A DNA stretch of 64,000 nt from Sphaerochaeta halotolerans. GTDB taxonomy: Bacteria; Spirochaetota; Spirochaetia; Sphaerochaetales; Sphaerochaetaceae. Every line of letters starts with the position of its first letter. Within the stretch, counting starts at the first letter, position 1. Location: contig NZ_QUWK01000001.1 of the NCBI RefSeq assembly GCF_003429665.1, positions 270,156 through 334,155 of the forward strand, read 5' to 3'. This document shows, piece by piece, positions 25,417 through 34,761 of this stretch. The notes under the pieces are model-generated. The model did not search any database. It had not been told where the DNA came from and was given only the letters and a program-made list of their open reading frames with translations. The position numbers and the translations under genes are program-made.

Positions 25417-25471
25417 CACGTGCGAAACAAATACGTGCGATGCTTCTAGGGATGTTATGCACGCACGTGCA
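25417..25471. promoter_or_regulatory. Repeated CACGTGC operator candidates
   Basis: CACGTGCGA (25417-25425), TACGTGCGA (25432-25440) and GCACGTGC within 25463-25470 lie between the -10 hexamer and the ribosome site of the 25484 gene. The CACGTG core is itself palindromic. Position right after the promoter suits repression by the LacI-family protein encoded at the head of the locus. Confidence 0.5.
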
Positions 25472-25483
25472 TAGGAGGAAAAT

Positions 25484-26623
25484 ATGGAACAAATTGCCTA
25501 TGGAATGATTGGAGGTGGAAAAGGAGCCTTTATAGGGGATGTGCATCGAAAAGCCATTCGTCTTGATAATCTTGCCGTCTTGAAAGCCGGCTGTTTTTCA
25601 CGGGACGTGGAGAAATCGAAAGCTTTTGGAACAGAGCTCGGTATTAAGGGCGACCGCCTCTATACTGATTACCACGAGATGGCAGAGAAGGAAGCAAGCA
25701 GGGAAGACGGTATTGCCTTTGCTGTTTGTGTTACTCCCAACGCTTCCCACTATGACATATGCAAGGCGTTCCTTTCCAAGGGAATTCATGTGGTGTGTGA
25801 CAAACCCTTGACGTGGACTGTTGAGCAGAGTGAGGAGCTGATGAGGATCAGCAAGGAGAAGAACCTGCTTTTTGGTGTCACCTACTCCTATACCGGATAC
25901 CCTGTAGTGAAGCAGATGCGCAAGATGATTCAGGATGGCAAGCTGGGAAAGATCCGATTTGTAAACGCCGAGTACCCGCAGGATTGGCTGGCTGGTCCAG
26001 TTGATGAACATAGCTCCATTGCTCCCTGGAGAATGGATCCCAAGGTAGCAGGGGCAACAAACTGTCTTGGTGATATCGGCAGCCATATCGAGAACTTGGT
26101 TGCAACGGTTACCGGGAAGAAGATCAAGAAGGTCTGTGCACGTCTTGACAGTTTGGTTGAGGGCAGGACGCTGGATGACAATGCCTCGGTGATGGTTGAG
26201 TATGAGGGAGGAGGCAAGGGACTCTACTGGTCAAGCCAGATTGCCTTCGGGTATGACAATGCACTGCGTATCCGCATCTTTGGTGAGAAAGGAAGCTTGG
26301 AGTGGGTCCAGGAGGATCCAGATTACTTCTACTTTACCCCGTGTGACGGACCGAAACAGAAGTGGAGCCGTGGGCGAGACCAATTTGATGAGAGCGCCCA
26401 GCAATACTCACGTGTGCCTGCAGGACACCCCGAGGGGCTCTATGAGGCATTCGCAAATATCTATAAACCCTTCATTCTGGCACTCTCAAAGCAACTCCGT
26501 GGAGAAAAGCTGGATGAGATTGATCTTGACTTCCCCACAGTCGAGGCTGGCCTCGAGGGTGTGAAATTCATCAATCGGTGCCTGGAGAGCAGTAAGCAGG
26601 GCTCTGTTTGGGTCAACCTATAA
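25484..26623 (+). CDS. Gfo/Idh/MocA-family oxidoreductase (second)
   Basis: A 379-aa dehydrogenase behind a strong AGGAGG site. Nucleotide-binding GMIGGGKGAFIGDVHRKAI, the E/D-K-P variant VVCDKPLTWTVEQSEELM and GDIGSHIENLVATVTGK are visible. Substrate domain features such as WRMDPKVAGATNCLGD resemble enzymes acting on inositols or glycosides. It is only distantly related to the first oxidoreductase and is more like the larger group with an N-terminal GGG-x-GAFIG motif. It starts the operon that encodes the sugar transporter. Confidence 0.9.
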   Translation: MEQIAYGMIGGGKGAFIGDVHRKAIRLDNLAVLKAGCFSRDVEKSKAFGTELGIKGDRLYTDYHEMAEKEASREDGIAFAVCVTPNASHYDICKAFLSKGIHVVCDKPLTWTVEQSEELMRISKEKNLLFGVTYSYTGYPVVKQMRKMIQDGKLGKIRFVNAEYPQDWLAGPVDEHSSIAPWRMDPKVAGATNCLGDIGSHIENLVATVTGKKIKKVCARLDSLVEGRTLDDNASVMVEYEGGGKGLYWSSQIAFGYDNALRIRIFGEKGSLEWVQEDPDYFYFTPCDGPKQKWSRGRDQFDESAQQYSRVPAGHPEGLYEAFANIYKPFILALSKQLRGEKLDEIDLDFPTVEAGLEGVKFINRCLESSKQGSVWVNL

Positions 26624-26650
26624 GAAACAACTAAGAAAAGGAGCAAATCC

Positions 26651-27643
26651 ATGGCTAGAATGGTAACTATTTTTACAGGACAGTGGGCAGACCTTCCGTT
26701 TGAGAAGATGTGCGAGACCGTAAGTGGAATGGGTTATGACGGGGTCGAGATTGCCTGTTGGGGTGATCACATGAACGTTGAGAAGGCTGCAAAGGATCCT
26801 GCCTATGTTGCAGAGAAGCAAGCAATCCTGAAGAAATACAACCTTGGATGCTATGCCTTGGGAAATCATCTTGCCGGACAGTGTGTCGGAGATGCCTTCG
26901 GCGATCCTCGTCTTGCAGGCTTCGCACCCAAGAGCCTCAAGGGTGATGACAAGGCAATCCGCCAGTGGGGTATTGATCAGATGAAATACACCGCACAGGC
27001 GGCAAAGAACATGGGTTGCTCGGTGGTCACCGGCTTTATGGGCAGTCCTATCTGGAAGTACTTCTATTCATTCCCTGCCAACACAGAGCAGTTGATCGAG
27101 GAAGGATATCAGGAAATCTACGACCTCTGGACCCCGATCCTCGATGAGTTCGACAAACAGGGTGTGAAGTTTGCACTCGAGGTACACCCCTCGGAGATTG
27201 CCTATGACTATTACAGTACCCAACGTCTCTTGGAGAAGTTTGAGAGGAGAGAAGCCCTTGGGATCAACTTCGACCCAAGCCACCTGCAGTGGCAAGGGCT
27301 CAATCCAGCACTTTTCTTCCGTGACTTTGCTCCCAAAATCTACCATGTGCATATCAAGGACAGCTTGGTGAAGCTGGATGGAAGGAGCGGTATTCTTGGT
27401 TCCCACCTTGCCTTCGGTGATTTGAGAAGAGGGTGGAACTTCGTGTCCCCAGGTCATGGGGATGTCGACTTTGACATGATCATCCGCGAGGCGAATGCAG
27501 CCGGATACCGCGGCCCCTTGTCAGTTGAATGGGAAGACAATGGCATGGATCGGTTGTTCGGTGCGAGAGAAGCACTTAACCTGGTAAGAAGCGTTGATTT
27601 CGATCCCTCGAATGTTGATTTCGATGGAGCAATGGAGAATTGA
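26651..27643 (+). CDS. TIM-barrel sugar phosphate isomerase/epimerase (second)
   Basis: A 330-aa AP-endonuclease-2 superfamily protein. Metal ligands are visible in VKFALEVHPSEIAYD (glutamate), LGINFDPSHLQWQ (D-x-S-H), KIYHVHIKDS and LSVEWEDNGMD (glutamate), the complete set for this fold. The start follows AAAAGGAG. The previous oxidoreductase is 27 bp upstream and the ABC ATPase start (27643) overlaps its stop. Probable role: the isomerase or eliminase step after oxidation of the imported sugar. Confidence 0.9.
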   Translation: MARMVTIFTGQWADLPFEKMCETVSGMGYDGVEIACWGDHMNVEKAAKDPAYVAEKQAILKKYNLGCYALGNHLAGQCVGDAFGDPRLAGFAPKSLKGDDKAIRQWGIDQMKYTAQAAKNMGCSVVTGFMGSPIWKYFYSFPANTEQLIEEGYQEIYDLWTPILDEFDKQGVKFALEVHPSEIAYDYYSTQRLLEKFERREALGINFDPSHLQWQGLNPALFFRDFAPKIYHVHIKDSLVKLDGRSGILGSHLAFGDLRRGWNFVSPGHGDVDFDMIIREANAAGYRGPLSVEWEDNGMDRLFGAREALNLVRSVDFDPSNVDFDGAMEN

Positions 27644-29163
27644 TGGACGAACCTAAGATCCTTCTCAGCTTGGAAGGCATAGTCAAGGAATTCTCATCCG
27701 TCCGTGTGCTCGACCGGGTCTCCTTCAATATTCGAGAGGGGGAGATCATGGGGCTCATCGGGGAGAATGGTGCTGGTAAATCGACATTGATGAAGATTCT
27801 CAGTGGGATTTACCAGAAGACCGAGGGAACCATCCGCATGGATGGTCAACTCACCAATATCCCCGACTACATTACGGCAAAACGACTGGGGATCGGCATC
27901 GTTCCCCAGGAGTTCAACCTGATCAACTATCTGACGGTGTTTGAGAATATATTTCTTGGAAACGAGATTCATAAGGGACTCCTCCTGGACAAGTCCAAGA
28001 TGAGAGAGCAAGCCAAGGCGCAACTTGAAATCTTGAAGATGCCGCTCGACGTGAATAAGTACATCAGTGAGCTCTCGGTGGCTGAAAAGCAAATGGTTGA
28101 GATAGCGAAGGCCATGATTCTCGATACAAGGGTTCTGATCTTTGATGAGCCGACCACCACCCTTACCCCGGTAGAGGTTAGGACCCTGTTCTCCTTGATG
28201 CGAAAGCTCAAGGAGAAGAAGGTCACCATGCTCTTTGTGAGCCATAAGCTGCAGGAGGTCATGAATATCTGTGACCGGGTTACCGTGCTCAGGGACGGGA
28301 AACTTGTGAGTGTGGATGAAGTGGCCAATCTCGATGCAAATATCCTTGCGAAGAAGATGGTTGGAAGAGACTTCAGTCAGGTGTTTCCTCCAAAAAAAGA
28401 CAGGAGGGCGGAAGAGTATGTGCTTGAGGTGGAGAACCTCAGTAGCGGTAACATGGTGAAAGATGTCTCGTTTTCCCTGCATCGGGGAGAGATCCTGGGC
28501 TTTGCCGGTCTTGTTGGCTCCGGGCGTACCGAAACGATGGAGGCGGTGATGGGGCTCAGAAAATTGGAGTCTGGAGAGATTCGTATCAAGGGTAAGCCGG
28601 TGAGAATACGAAATGCCAAGGATGCTGTCTCCCATGGACTTGGGTACATCAGCGAGGACAGGCAGGGCAAGGGTATCGTCATGAACTATGACATTATCAA
28701 GAACATCAGCTTGATCTCCCTGAAGGATAAGTATATGAAGGGGTTCCTGATTGATAAGAAGGCCGAAACAGCAGCAAGTGACCATTATATCGATGAGTTC
28801 AACATTGTGGCCGCTTCAGCCAAGTCGGAGCTACGGTTCTTCAGCGGGGGAAACCAACAGAAAGTATATCTTGCACGTTGGATGGATACCGACCCTGAGA
28901 TTCTCATCCTTGATGAGCCGACCAGGGGAATCGATATCAATGCGAAGCGGGAAATCTATGAGTTTATCCACCGCCTTTCCGAGGCGAGGATCAGTTGCAT
29001 CATCATCTCCTCTGAGATGGAGGAGATTATTGGCATGTGCAACCGAGCCTACGTCATGCGGGAAGGAAAGATAGCCAGCTGCTTGAATGAGGATCAGATT
29101 ACTGAGGAAAACATAGTCTTCAATGCGACAGGAATCAAGAAAGGTGTAGAAAAAGATGGGTGA
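27643..29163 (+). CDS. Sugar ABC transporter ATPase (RbsA/MglA type)
   Basis: A 506-aa protein with two fused nucleotide-binding domains. Domain 1 has Walker A GENGAGKSTLMKIL, signature LSVAEKQMVEIAKAM and Walker B VLIFDEPTTTLT. Domain 2 has the degenerate GLVGSGRTETMEAVMG, signature FSGGNQQKVYLARWM and LILDEPTRGID, as in ribose, galactose and xylose importers. It energises uptake with the permease and binding protein encoded next. ATG 27643 overlaps the upstream stop by one base. Confidence 0.95.
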   Translation: MDEPKILLSLEGIVKEFSSVRVLDRVSFNIREGEIMGLIGENGAGKSTLMKILSGIYQKTEGTIRMDGQLTNIPDYITAKRLGIGIVPQEFNLINYLTVFENIFLGNEIHKGLLLDKSKMREQAKAQLEILKMPLDVNKYISELSVAEKQMVEIAKAMILDTRVLIFDEPTTTLTPVEVRTLFSLMRKLKEKKVTMLFVSHKLQEVMNICDRVTVLRDGKLVSVDEVANLDANILAKKMVGRDFSQVFPPKKDRRAEEYVLEVENLSSGNMVKDVSFSLHRGEILGFAGLVGSGRTETMEAVMGLRKLESGEIRIKGKPVRIRNAKDAVSHGLGYISEDRQGKGIVMNYDIIKNISLISLKDKYMKGFLIDKKAETAASDHYIDEFNIVAASAKSELRFFSGGNQQKVYLARWMDTDPEILILDEPTRGIDINAKREIYEFIHRLSEARISCIIISSEMEEIIGMCNRAYVMREGKIASCLNEDQITEENIVFNATGIKKGVEKDG

Positions 29164-30127
29164 GAATAAACTGCTGTCATCTATGAAAAAGTTTCGGTTC
29201 AAGGATCATTCCCTGGGGATGGCGTTCCTTATCCTTGTGGTGATCGCCACCATTCTCGGGTGGCCCAATTTCCTGAAGATCAGGAACCTGACGAACATTC
29301 TTAGGCAAATCTCCTATACAGGGATCATTGGCTTGGGGATGACGCTGGTCATCATCAGTGGGGGTATTGATCTCTCGGTAGGTTCCATGACCGCCTTTGT
29401 AGGGGGAATTGCAATCTATTTTCTCAATCTCTTTGGTCCTGAGTCAATCTGGGGTATAGTCCTGACCTTTCTCTTTGCCTTGGTGCTAGGATCGCTCTGC
29501 GGAGCACTCAACGGTTTGTTGGTGGCCAAGTTCAAGATGGCACCGTTCATCGTTACCCTCGGTACCATGTCGATTTTCCGCTCTCTGATCCAGTACTTCT
29601 CCAATGCAGGTACCATCCTCTCGGAGAATATGGATTATGGAAAGCTGGGCAGCGGCGTATTATTAGGCCTTCCTATTCCGGTCTGGTGTTTCTTCATCGT
29701 GGGAATTCTCTTGCATATTATATTGAACCATACGAGTTTTGGCCGGTATCTCTGTGCAACAGGAAGCAATGAGCAGGTTGCGAAGTACTCGGCGATAAAC
29801 ATCATCATTGTGAAGTGGCTTCCTTACATCATCACAGGCTTCACGGTTGGAATGACGGCGGTGATGTGGTCGAGCAGACTCAACTGCATCAACCCCAGCG
29901 ACGGTGCTGGATATGAAATGGACGCAATTGCAGCGGTGGTCATCGGGGGAACCCTGATGAGCGGAGGAAAGGGAAGCGTCATCGGTACCATGATGGGGGC
30001 GGTGATGCTTGGGATCATAAACAATATGCTTGTTATGGGGGGCGTCAGTGCTTTCCTGCAGCAGGCAGTAAAAGGGTTTGTCATTATTGTTGCGGTGCTC
30101 TTGCAGTACAACAACGGTAACAAATAA
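29156..30127 (+). CDS. Sugar ABC transporter permease (RbsC/AraH type)
   Basis: A 323-aa inner-membrane protein with about eight to ten spans. GMTLVIISGGIDLSVGSMTAFVGG and AIAAVVIGGTLMSGGKGSVIGTMMGAVMLGIINNML are the two characteristic motifs of the BPD_transp_2 family. It forms the membrane channel for the CUT2-type transporter. The start overlaps the ATPase gene end by 8 bp. Confidence 0.95.
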   Translation: MGENKLLSSMKKFRFKDHSLGMAFLILVVIATILGWPNFLKIRNLTNILRQISYTGIIGLGMTLVIISGGIDLSVGSMTAFVGGIAIYFLNLFGPESIWGIVLTFLFALVLGSLCGALNGLLVAKFKMAPFIVTLGTMSIFRSLIQYFSNAGTILSENMDYGKLGSGVLLGLPIPVWCFFIVGILLHIILNHTSFGRYLCATGSNEQVAKYSAINIIIVKWLPYIITGFTVGMTAVMWSSRLNCINPSDGAGYEMDAIAAVVIGGTLMSGGKGSVIGTMMGAVMLGIINNMLVMGGVSAFLQQAVKGFVIIVAVLLQYNNGNK

Positions 30128-30151
30128 AGGTTCAATCAAGGAGGATTGGAA

Positions 30152-31156
30152 ATGAGAAGAGTTACGATTATCGCTCTCTGTATGATTTTTGCCGTCGGTA
30201 TGATCTTCGCCCAGGGTGTCTCTGAGGGACAGACTGGTGTTCCCAAGATTGGTATTGCGGTTCCTTCTCCTGACCACGGCTGGACTGGAGGTATCGGCTG
30301 GTGGGCAGACAAGGCTGTGAAGGAACTGAAGGAGCAATATCCTGGCAAGTATGAGTTCAAGGTCTTGCATGCTGATGGGTATGCAAAGCAGATTTCCGAT
30401 GTCGAAGACCTCATGGTATGGGGCATGGATTATTTGGTGATCCTTCCTCATGAGTCAGCTCCCCTTACCCCTGTGGTGAAGGAAGCACATGCCTCTGGCG
30501 TGAAGTGTATCGTAGTTGACCGTGGTCTGACCGATACGTCCTTCGGATACATCAACCTCGCAGGTAATAACACTGAGATGGGCAAGGTCTCCGGTATCTT
30601 CATGAGAGACTACATGAAGAAAAACGGCTTGACCAAGTATGTTGCCATGGGCGGTATGCCTGTGGTAATTGATGGCGAAAGAATGAATGCGTTCTTCGAC
30701 GAGATGCAGAAGGAGAAATCTTTGGTAAACCTCGCCGGTGGAAGAAACTATGACTTCGCCGACTGGTCGACGCAGAAGGGCTTGGAGCTGATGGAGAACT
30801 ACATCCAGAAGTATCCTGAGATCCATGCGGTGTACTGTCAGGACGATGATGTCATGACAGGAGTCCTTCAGGCCATCAAGGAGAGTGGCCGAAAGGATAT
30901 CAAGCTGGTCTTTGGTGGTGCAGGCTCCAAGGCAGCGTACGAGATGATTATGAACGATGACCCGTTGGTAAAGGCAACAGCCACCTACCACCCGTCAATG
31001 GTCTATGATGCCATCATGTACTGTCTGGATGTTGCAGAAGGCAGAAAGTCTGATGCGTTCCATACCGCTTCTAAGCCAACTTCTGTAGTGATCCCCTCTG
31101 TCTTGGTTGACAAGAGCAATGTGATGGATCACTACGACCCAGATTCTGTATTCTAA
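30152..31156 (+). CDS. Sugar ABC transporter periplasmic binding protein
   Basis: A 334-aa protein with a signal peptide (MRRVTIIALCMIFAVGMIFAQ) and a Peripla_BP_4-type fold: KIGIAVPSPDHGWTGGIGWWAD, WGMDYLVILPHESAPLTPVVKEA, CIVVDRGL and YCQDDDVMTGVLQAIKESG. ATG 30152 follows AAGGAGG. No lipobox cysteine is apparent at the cleavage site, so it may be a soluble periplasmic protein. It is unusual in being last in the operon. The ligand is unknown, probably a cyclitol or glycoside given the dehydrogenases. Confidence 0.93.
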   Translation: MRRVTIIALCMIFAVGMIFAQGVSEGQTGVPKIGIAVPSPDHGWTGGIGWWADKAVKELKEQYPGKYEFKVLHADGYAKQISDVEDLMVWGMDYLVILPHESAPLTPVVKEAHASGVKCIVVDRGLTDTSFGYINLAGNNTEMGKVSGIFMRDYMKKNGLTKYVAMGGMPVVIDGERMNAFFDEMQKEKSLVNLAGGRNYDFADWSTQKGLELMENYIQKYPEIHAVYCQDDDVMTGVLQAIKESGRKDIKLVFGGAGSKAAYEMIMNDDPLVKATATYHPSMVYDAIMYCLDVAEGRKSDAFHTASKPTSVVIPSVLVDKSNVMDHYDPDSVF

Positions 31157-31177
31157 AAAGAGCATTTCTATCATTGG

Positions 31178-31208
31178 GAGGGTCACCACATGCTGGTGAT
31201 CCTCTTTT
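31178..31208 (+). terminator. Terminator of the sugar ABC operon
   Basis: GAGGGTCACCA (31178-31188), a short CATGC loop and TGGTGATCCTC, then TTTT. Strong stem with one bulge, directly following the binding-protein gene. Confidence 0.8.
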
Positions 31209-31243
31209 AGGTGCATGGTCCCTCTACCCGGTGCTAGTTCTGG

Positions 31244-32641
31244 TTAGTCAACCAAGAACAGGTCTTCCAGTGCAACAAGCGTAACGCCCTCTCTCTGGGC
31301 GTTGGCTTTTACTGCTTCGGTGAAGCCCGATTTGCTGAATAGGTAGTAGTAACGGTTTTCAATGTGGTGGAATAGTTCCGCCGAGCGGAGAAAGTCTTTA
31401 TATTCATCAATGCCAAACAATTTGCTACGATATTTGCATTCGCACACTATTGCAGATTGCTTGTGAACGTCAAAAGCAAGAATATCTATGTCATCCTCCT
31501 TTTTTGTGTTTGGATTACCGCCCCACCACCTTCCCATGGTGTGGGGGACAAAGGGTAGTTTTCTTTGCTTTGCGAGTATGGTGAGGTATTGCATGCAAAT
31601 ATTTTCGAAAACGCTACCCATATAGTGGGAAAGATGTTCAAATATTTCCTGTGCGGCTTCCTCATCACCCAATAGCTCATAGTAGCTCTTGTTTGAAAAG
31701 ATGAAGTGATACCAGAACAGAAAGAAATTATCGCTAATTTGATAGATGCTCTTTTTGCTGGAGTCTTTCTCACCGCTTGGAGTTACCTTATCAACCAATC
31801 GCATGTTCTTTAAGGTTCTGATGTACTTGGAACATTTGGTTTGTTCCTCGTGGATTTTCTGGGCAATTTCATTAAGTCTGCTTGCACCTGTAGCGATAGC
31901 CTCAAAGATGCTGTTATATATTCTAGGTTCTCTCAGTTCCATTTTTAGGAGATTCTGGGTTTCTTCCTTAAGGAATGATCCTGTTCGAAGAATGTTTTTC
32001 TCAATATTCTTAGTAATGGTTTTCTTGTCATTGAAAGCAGCAAGATAACAGGGGACGCCTCCGAGAATGCCGTAACACAGGAGTTTTTCCTCTATGGAGT
32101 AGTTAGGGAAGAAACGAGCACTCTCTATATAATTAAAACATTGTAGTTCCAAGCTACTGGTAGCCCTTCCGTAGAGAGGGCTTTTTGCACCCATGACTTC
32201 AGTTTCCATGAAGCTAATACTTGAACCACATAGTATTAGAAAAATATTCTTATGCTTCCATTTCTTATCAATTGCATGTTGAAGAATGGATTTGATTGAG
32301 GGGTTTTCTTCAGCAATATAAGGGAATTCATCAATAATCAGGGTAACTCGTTCCTCAGATGTTTGATCAAATACATAGGAGAATGCTGCATTCCAATCTT
32401 CGAACGCCCCATAGGATGATCCAGAAAAATGGAGTTGTAGTGTCTTTGAGAAGTCTGAGAGGTTCAGCCTGTCATTTTTGGCTTGTGCAGAATAGAATAT
32501 CACATTTCTTTTCTTGCTAAATTCATTCAAGAGCGAGGTTTTCCCAACACGTCGTCTGCCATAGAGAACTAGATACTTGAAGGTTCCGGAAGCATGCAGT
32601 TCTTCAAGCAATCCTAACTCTTTCTCCCTTCCTATAAACAT
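31244..32641 (-). CDS. Archaeal-type ATPase with DUF234 nuclease-like C terminus
   Basis: A 465-aa protein. The N-terminal ATPase_2 domain has MFIGREKELGLLEEL, Walker A LYGRRRVGKTSLLNEF and Walker B VTLIIDEFPYIAEENP. A winged-helix stretch (RLNEIAQKIHEEQTKCSKYIRTLKNM) and the C-terminal DUF234 domain with DIDILAFDVHKQSAIVCECKY (D-E-K-like nuclease pattern) follow. Function is unknown, related in design to the DUF4143 ATPases elsewhere in the window. It is a single-gene unit with a palindrome in its promoter. Confidence 0.88.
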   Translation of the reverse strand: MFIGREKELGLLEELHASGTFKYLVLYGRRRVGKTSLLNEFSKKRNVIFYSAQAKNDRLNLSDFSKTLQLHFSGSSYGAFEDWNAAFSYVFDQTSEERVTLIIDEFPYIAEENPSIKSILQHAIDKKWKHKNIFLILCGSSISFMETEVMGAKSPLYGRATSSLELQCFNYIESARFFPNYSIEEKLLCYGILGGVPCYLAAFNDKKTITKNIEKNILRTGSFLKEETQNLLKMELREPRIYNSIFEAIATGASRLNEIAQKIHEEQTKCSKYIRTLKNMRLVDKVTPSGEKDSSKKSIYQISDNFFLFWYHFIFSNKSYYELLGDEEAAQEIFEHLSHYMGSVFENICMQYLTILAKQRKLPFVPHTMGRWWGGNPNTKKEDDIDILAFDVHKQSAIVCECKYRSKLFGIDEYKDFLRSAELFHHIENRYYYLFSKSGFTEAVKANAQREGVTLVALEDLFLVD

Positions 32642-32654
32642 AGTGGTGCTCTCC

Positions 32655-32687
32655 TGCTTATATAATATACTTATGAGTATTATACTC
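32655..32687. promoter_or_regulatory. Palindromes in the DUF234 ATPase promoter
   Basis: GAGTATTATACTC (32675-32687) is a perfect 13-bp palindrome, and TATAATATACT-TATG-AGTATTATA overlaps it. They lie 15-45 bp before the ATPase start on the minus strand, also supplying AT-rich promoter sequence. The rest of 32642-32935 shows no gene. Confidence 0.5.
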
Positions 32688-32935
32688 GTAATTCCCTAAA
32701 ATGCAAATAGGCATATCTGTAGCATGGTGAACAAAATACTGTATTCAATCTGCCAATGGTATCCACAGTTTTTTCATGATGCAAAAGTCTCCGGTGGAAT
32801 AGCGCAAAAGATACTAACGTATTAAAATATAGAGAGATATTGTCTGGTTTGACTGAAGGTGTGTTTGTACATTTGTTGGTATGTAAACCATGTTTCCAGA
32901 AGGTCAGAAATATACCATATAGGGTGGCAAACGGA

Positions 32936-33154
32936 TCATTCCTGGCACCCACTTCGTAAGGTTATGTATTCTTTATCCCAGACTTTATAGATTCCCAACT
33001 CATACAGTGTCATCTCATCTTCAAATAAGCAATACATCTCTTCAAGTGCAATACGGTCGATTTGGAACAATGCTTCAAATTTATGGTGTATTGTGTCTTT
33101 AACTGTTTCATCTGATTCCAGTGATACTAAGATTATAATCCAAGGTTGCTTCAT
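32936..33154 (-). CDS. Small hypothetical protein of a three-gene unit
   Basis: A 72-aa protein (MKQPWIIILVSLESDE at the start, ending ITLRSGCQE) overlapping the preceding HTH gene by 47 bp in another frame. It has an early hydrophobic strand and an acidic middle (ALEEMYCLFEDEMTLYELGIY). I do not recognise a family. The tight overlap with the HTH gene argues for real, coupled translation. Confidence 0.5.
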   Translation of the reverse strand: MKQPWIIILVSLESDETVKDTIHHKFEALFQIDRIALEEMYCLFEDEMTLYELGIYKVWDKEYITLRSGCQE

Positions 33155-33824
33155 TTGGCTTCCTGTCTTTTGCGAGTCTGGCTAATCTGTCATGGGTGTT
33201 TTTTGATCGCCGGATCAGAATTGCTAAGATATCAGATAAATTTTCATAATCCTTACTAATATCTGTGCTTGTTAAGAATATGTCTAATAATGATTTATTA
33301 TACTTCTGGATATTCTGATACAGGTATGTTCGGGAAATCGGAATGCTCGTATCAGGTAGGGTGCCTATTAATTTGTAGATACTACTGATCTTGTATGCTT
33401 TCTCTCCTGTTGGGGTTGTTTTTCCGCTTAACCAGTCATAGATACTCACTCTTGATACAGAAAAGATTCGCGCCCATTCAGATTTATTGAAGGAGAAGAA
33501 ACGGCTGATCTGTGCAAATTGCTCTTGATAGTCTTTCGTTTCAATAGACTCAAGTCCAGAGCAATTTTCATTTTCAATAGTATTCTCGAAAATGAAACTA
33601 TTTGAGATACAGAACCTTGGGAAATGAGAATTACCCGCATACCATCTAATAATCTCGTTACTATACGTACTGGTTGTAATAATCGAATTGGTTATTTGGA
33701 TTTGGTCGTAACCTGTTGAGGAAACCTGTTTTTGCGTATATCTCCCATATTCAGCAACAGAGGATTGCCAGCGATCGAGCAGAGTATTTGGATACATTTC
33801 TTTATAAGCTACAATTACTTCCAT
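33108..33824 (-). CDS. HTH-domain protein paired with TIGR04255 protein
   Basis: A 238-aa protein. The central part, FSFNKSEWARIFSVSRVSIYDWLSGKTTPTGEKAYKISSIYKLI, is a helix-turn-helix of XRE-like form. The N-terminal ~100 residues and the C-terminal DILAILIRRSKNTHDRLARLAKDRK segment are unassigned. Start 33824 overlaps the stop of the TIGR04255 gene by 10 bp. A DNA-binding protein between a TIGR04255 protein and a tiny partner suggests an autoregulated defence or toxin-antitoxin-type unit; this is inference. Confidence 0.7.
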   Translation of the reverse strand: MEVIVAYKEMYPNTLLDRWQSSVAEYGRYTQKQVSSTGYDQIQITNSIITTSTYSNEIIRWYAGNSHFPRFCISNSFIFENTIENENCSGLESIETKDYQEQFAQISRFFSFNKSEWARIFSVSRVSIYDWLSGKTTPTGEKAYKISSIYKLIGTLPDTSIPISRTYLYQNIQKYNKSLLDIFLTSTDISKDYENLSDILAILIRRSKNTHDRLARLAKDRKPNEATLDYNLSITGIR

Positions 33825-34636
33825 ACTATTTTTGCCTTTTCTGAAATTACACTAGTAAAGAATACCTCTTCTATGGTTGCATGCAATTCCCCAAAGATGG
33901 AGTCCAATTGTTCAATGACCTCATGCTTTTTTGCTGCTTTCAGGAGAATGTAGTGATCAATATCAACAAAGGTGACGAGGTTTATATCCTTAAAAACTTC
34001 CGGAGCTCCCAATGGGAATTTGATGATATCCTGGGGATATTTATATCCATTGAGGTTTTGCATAATCCTCAATTGGAAATTGCTCAACATTTTTATAGAC
34101 TCTATTTGAACACCACGTTGTGTTGAGTAAGCAAATAAGGCATTGTCACTCCATGATACCGATTCTGGAAATTGCATTCCATGAAAATGCTCATGTAATA
34201 CTTCTTTCCAAGAAAGGTTCTCTTTTTCTGGGATTACATTAATATACCTTAGACCAAGACGAGTGACGGCTGAGATATCAACAATGGAATCGAAACTGTT
34301 CACAGCCTCGATAAATTTTCCAATAAATGCTTGGTAATCATACCCACTGCAGTCAGTGATTTGGTAGGTGAGGGTATCCTTGTCGATGAGAATATTCTCA
34401 GAATAATCATTGGATGAAAAAACCCATTGCTCTAACTTCTCTGTTTTAATTTCGCCATGTGGGCCTGTTTGAAAGTTCTCCCCTTGTAGCACATCAAATA
34501 GAGGAAAATCTTTTCTCCTCAACAGATCTTGTACTTTTGGGATATATTCTGCAATTTGCATAATTGGTGAGAACTTTAGTTGGATGAGCACGGCGGTCAG
34601 TGGGCCATTCGATAATGTCATTTTCGTCCTGTTCAT
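33815..34636 (-). CDS. TIGR04255-family protein
   Basis: A 273-aa protein; ATG 34636 follows TTGGAGG, while an earlier in-frame ATG at 34687 lacks a site. Features of TIGR04255 ('sporadically distributed') are visible: NGPLTAVLIQLKFSPI near the start, VTRLGLRYINVIP in the middle and FVDIDHYILLKAAKKHEVIEQLDSIFGELHATIEEVFFTSVI at the end. Function is unknown; family members are patchily distributed and often in defence-type neighbourhoods. It is first in a three-gene overlapping operon. Confidence 0.75.
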   Translation of the reverse strand: MNRTKMTLSNGPLTAVLIQLKFSPIMQIAEYIPKVQDLLRRKDFPLFDVLQGENFQTGPHGEIKTEKLEQWVFSSNDYSENILIDKDTLTYQITDCSGYDYQAFIGKFIEAVNSFDSIVDISAVTRLGLRYINVIPEKENLSWKEVLHEHFHGMQFPESVSWSDNALFAYSTQRGVQIESIKMLSNFQLRIMQNLNGYKYPQDIIKFPLGAPEVFKDINLVTFVDIDHYILLKAAKKHEVIEQLDSIFGELHATIEEVFFTSVISEKAKIVWK

Positions 34637-34761
34637 ACCTAGCCTCCAATCACACTTTACATCATACTTTACACATATGCAAGGCAAATTAGCGAAGAAA
34701 TGTTGGACTTGAACTGCTTGTTAGGTATTTATATCTTTATATAAGTAAATGATTTGATTTT

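Noticed and set aside
27694..28785. Long minus-strand open frame opposite the ABC ATPase
   Set aside because: Lies wholly within a clear RbsA-type gene; composition is that of an antisense shadow.
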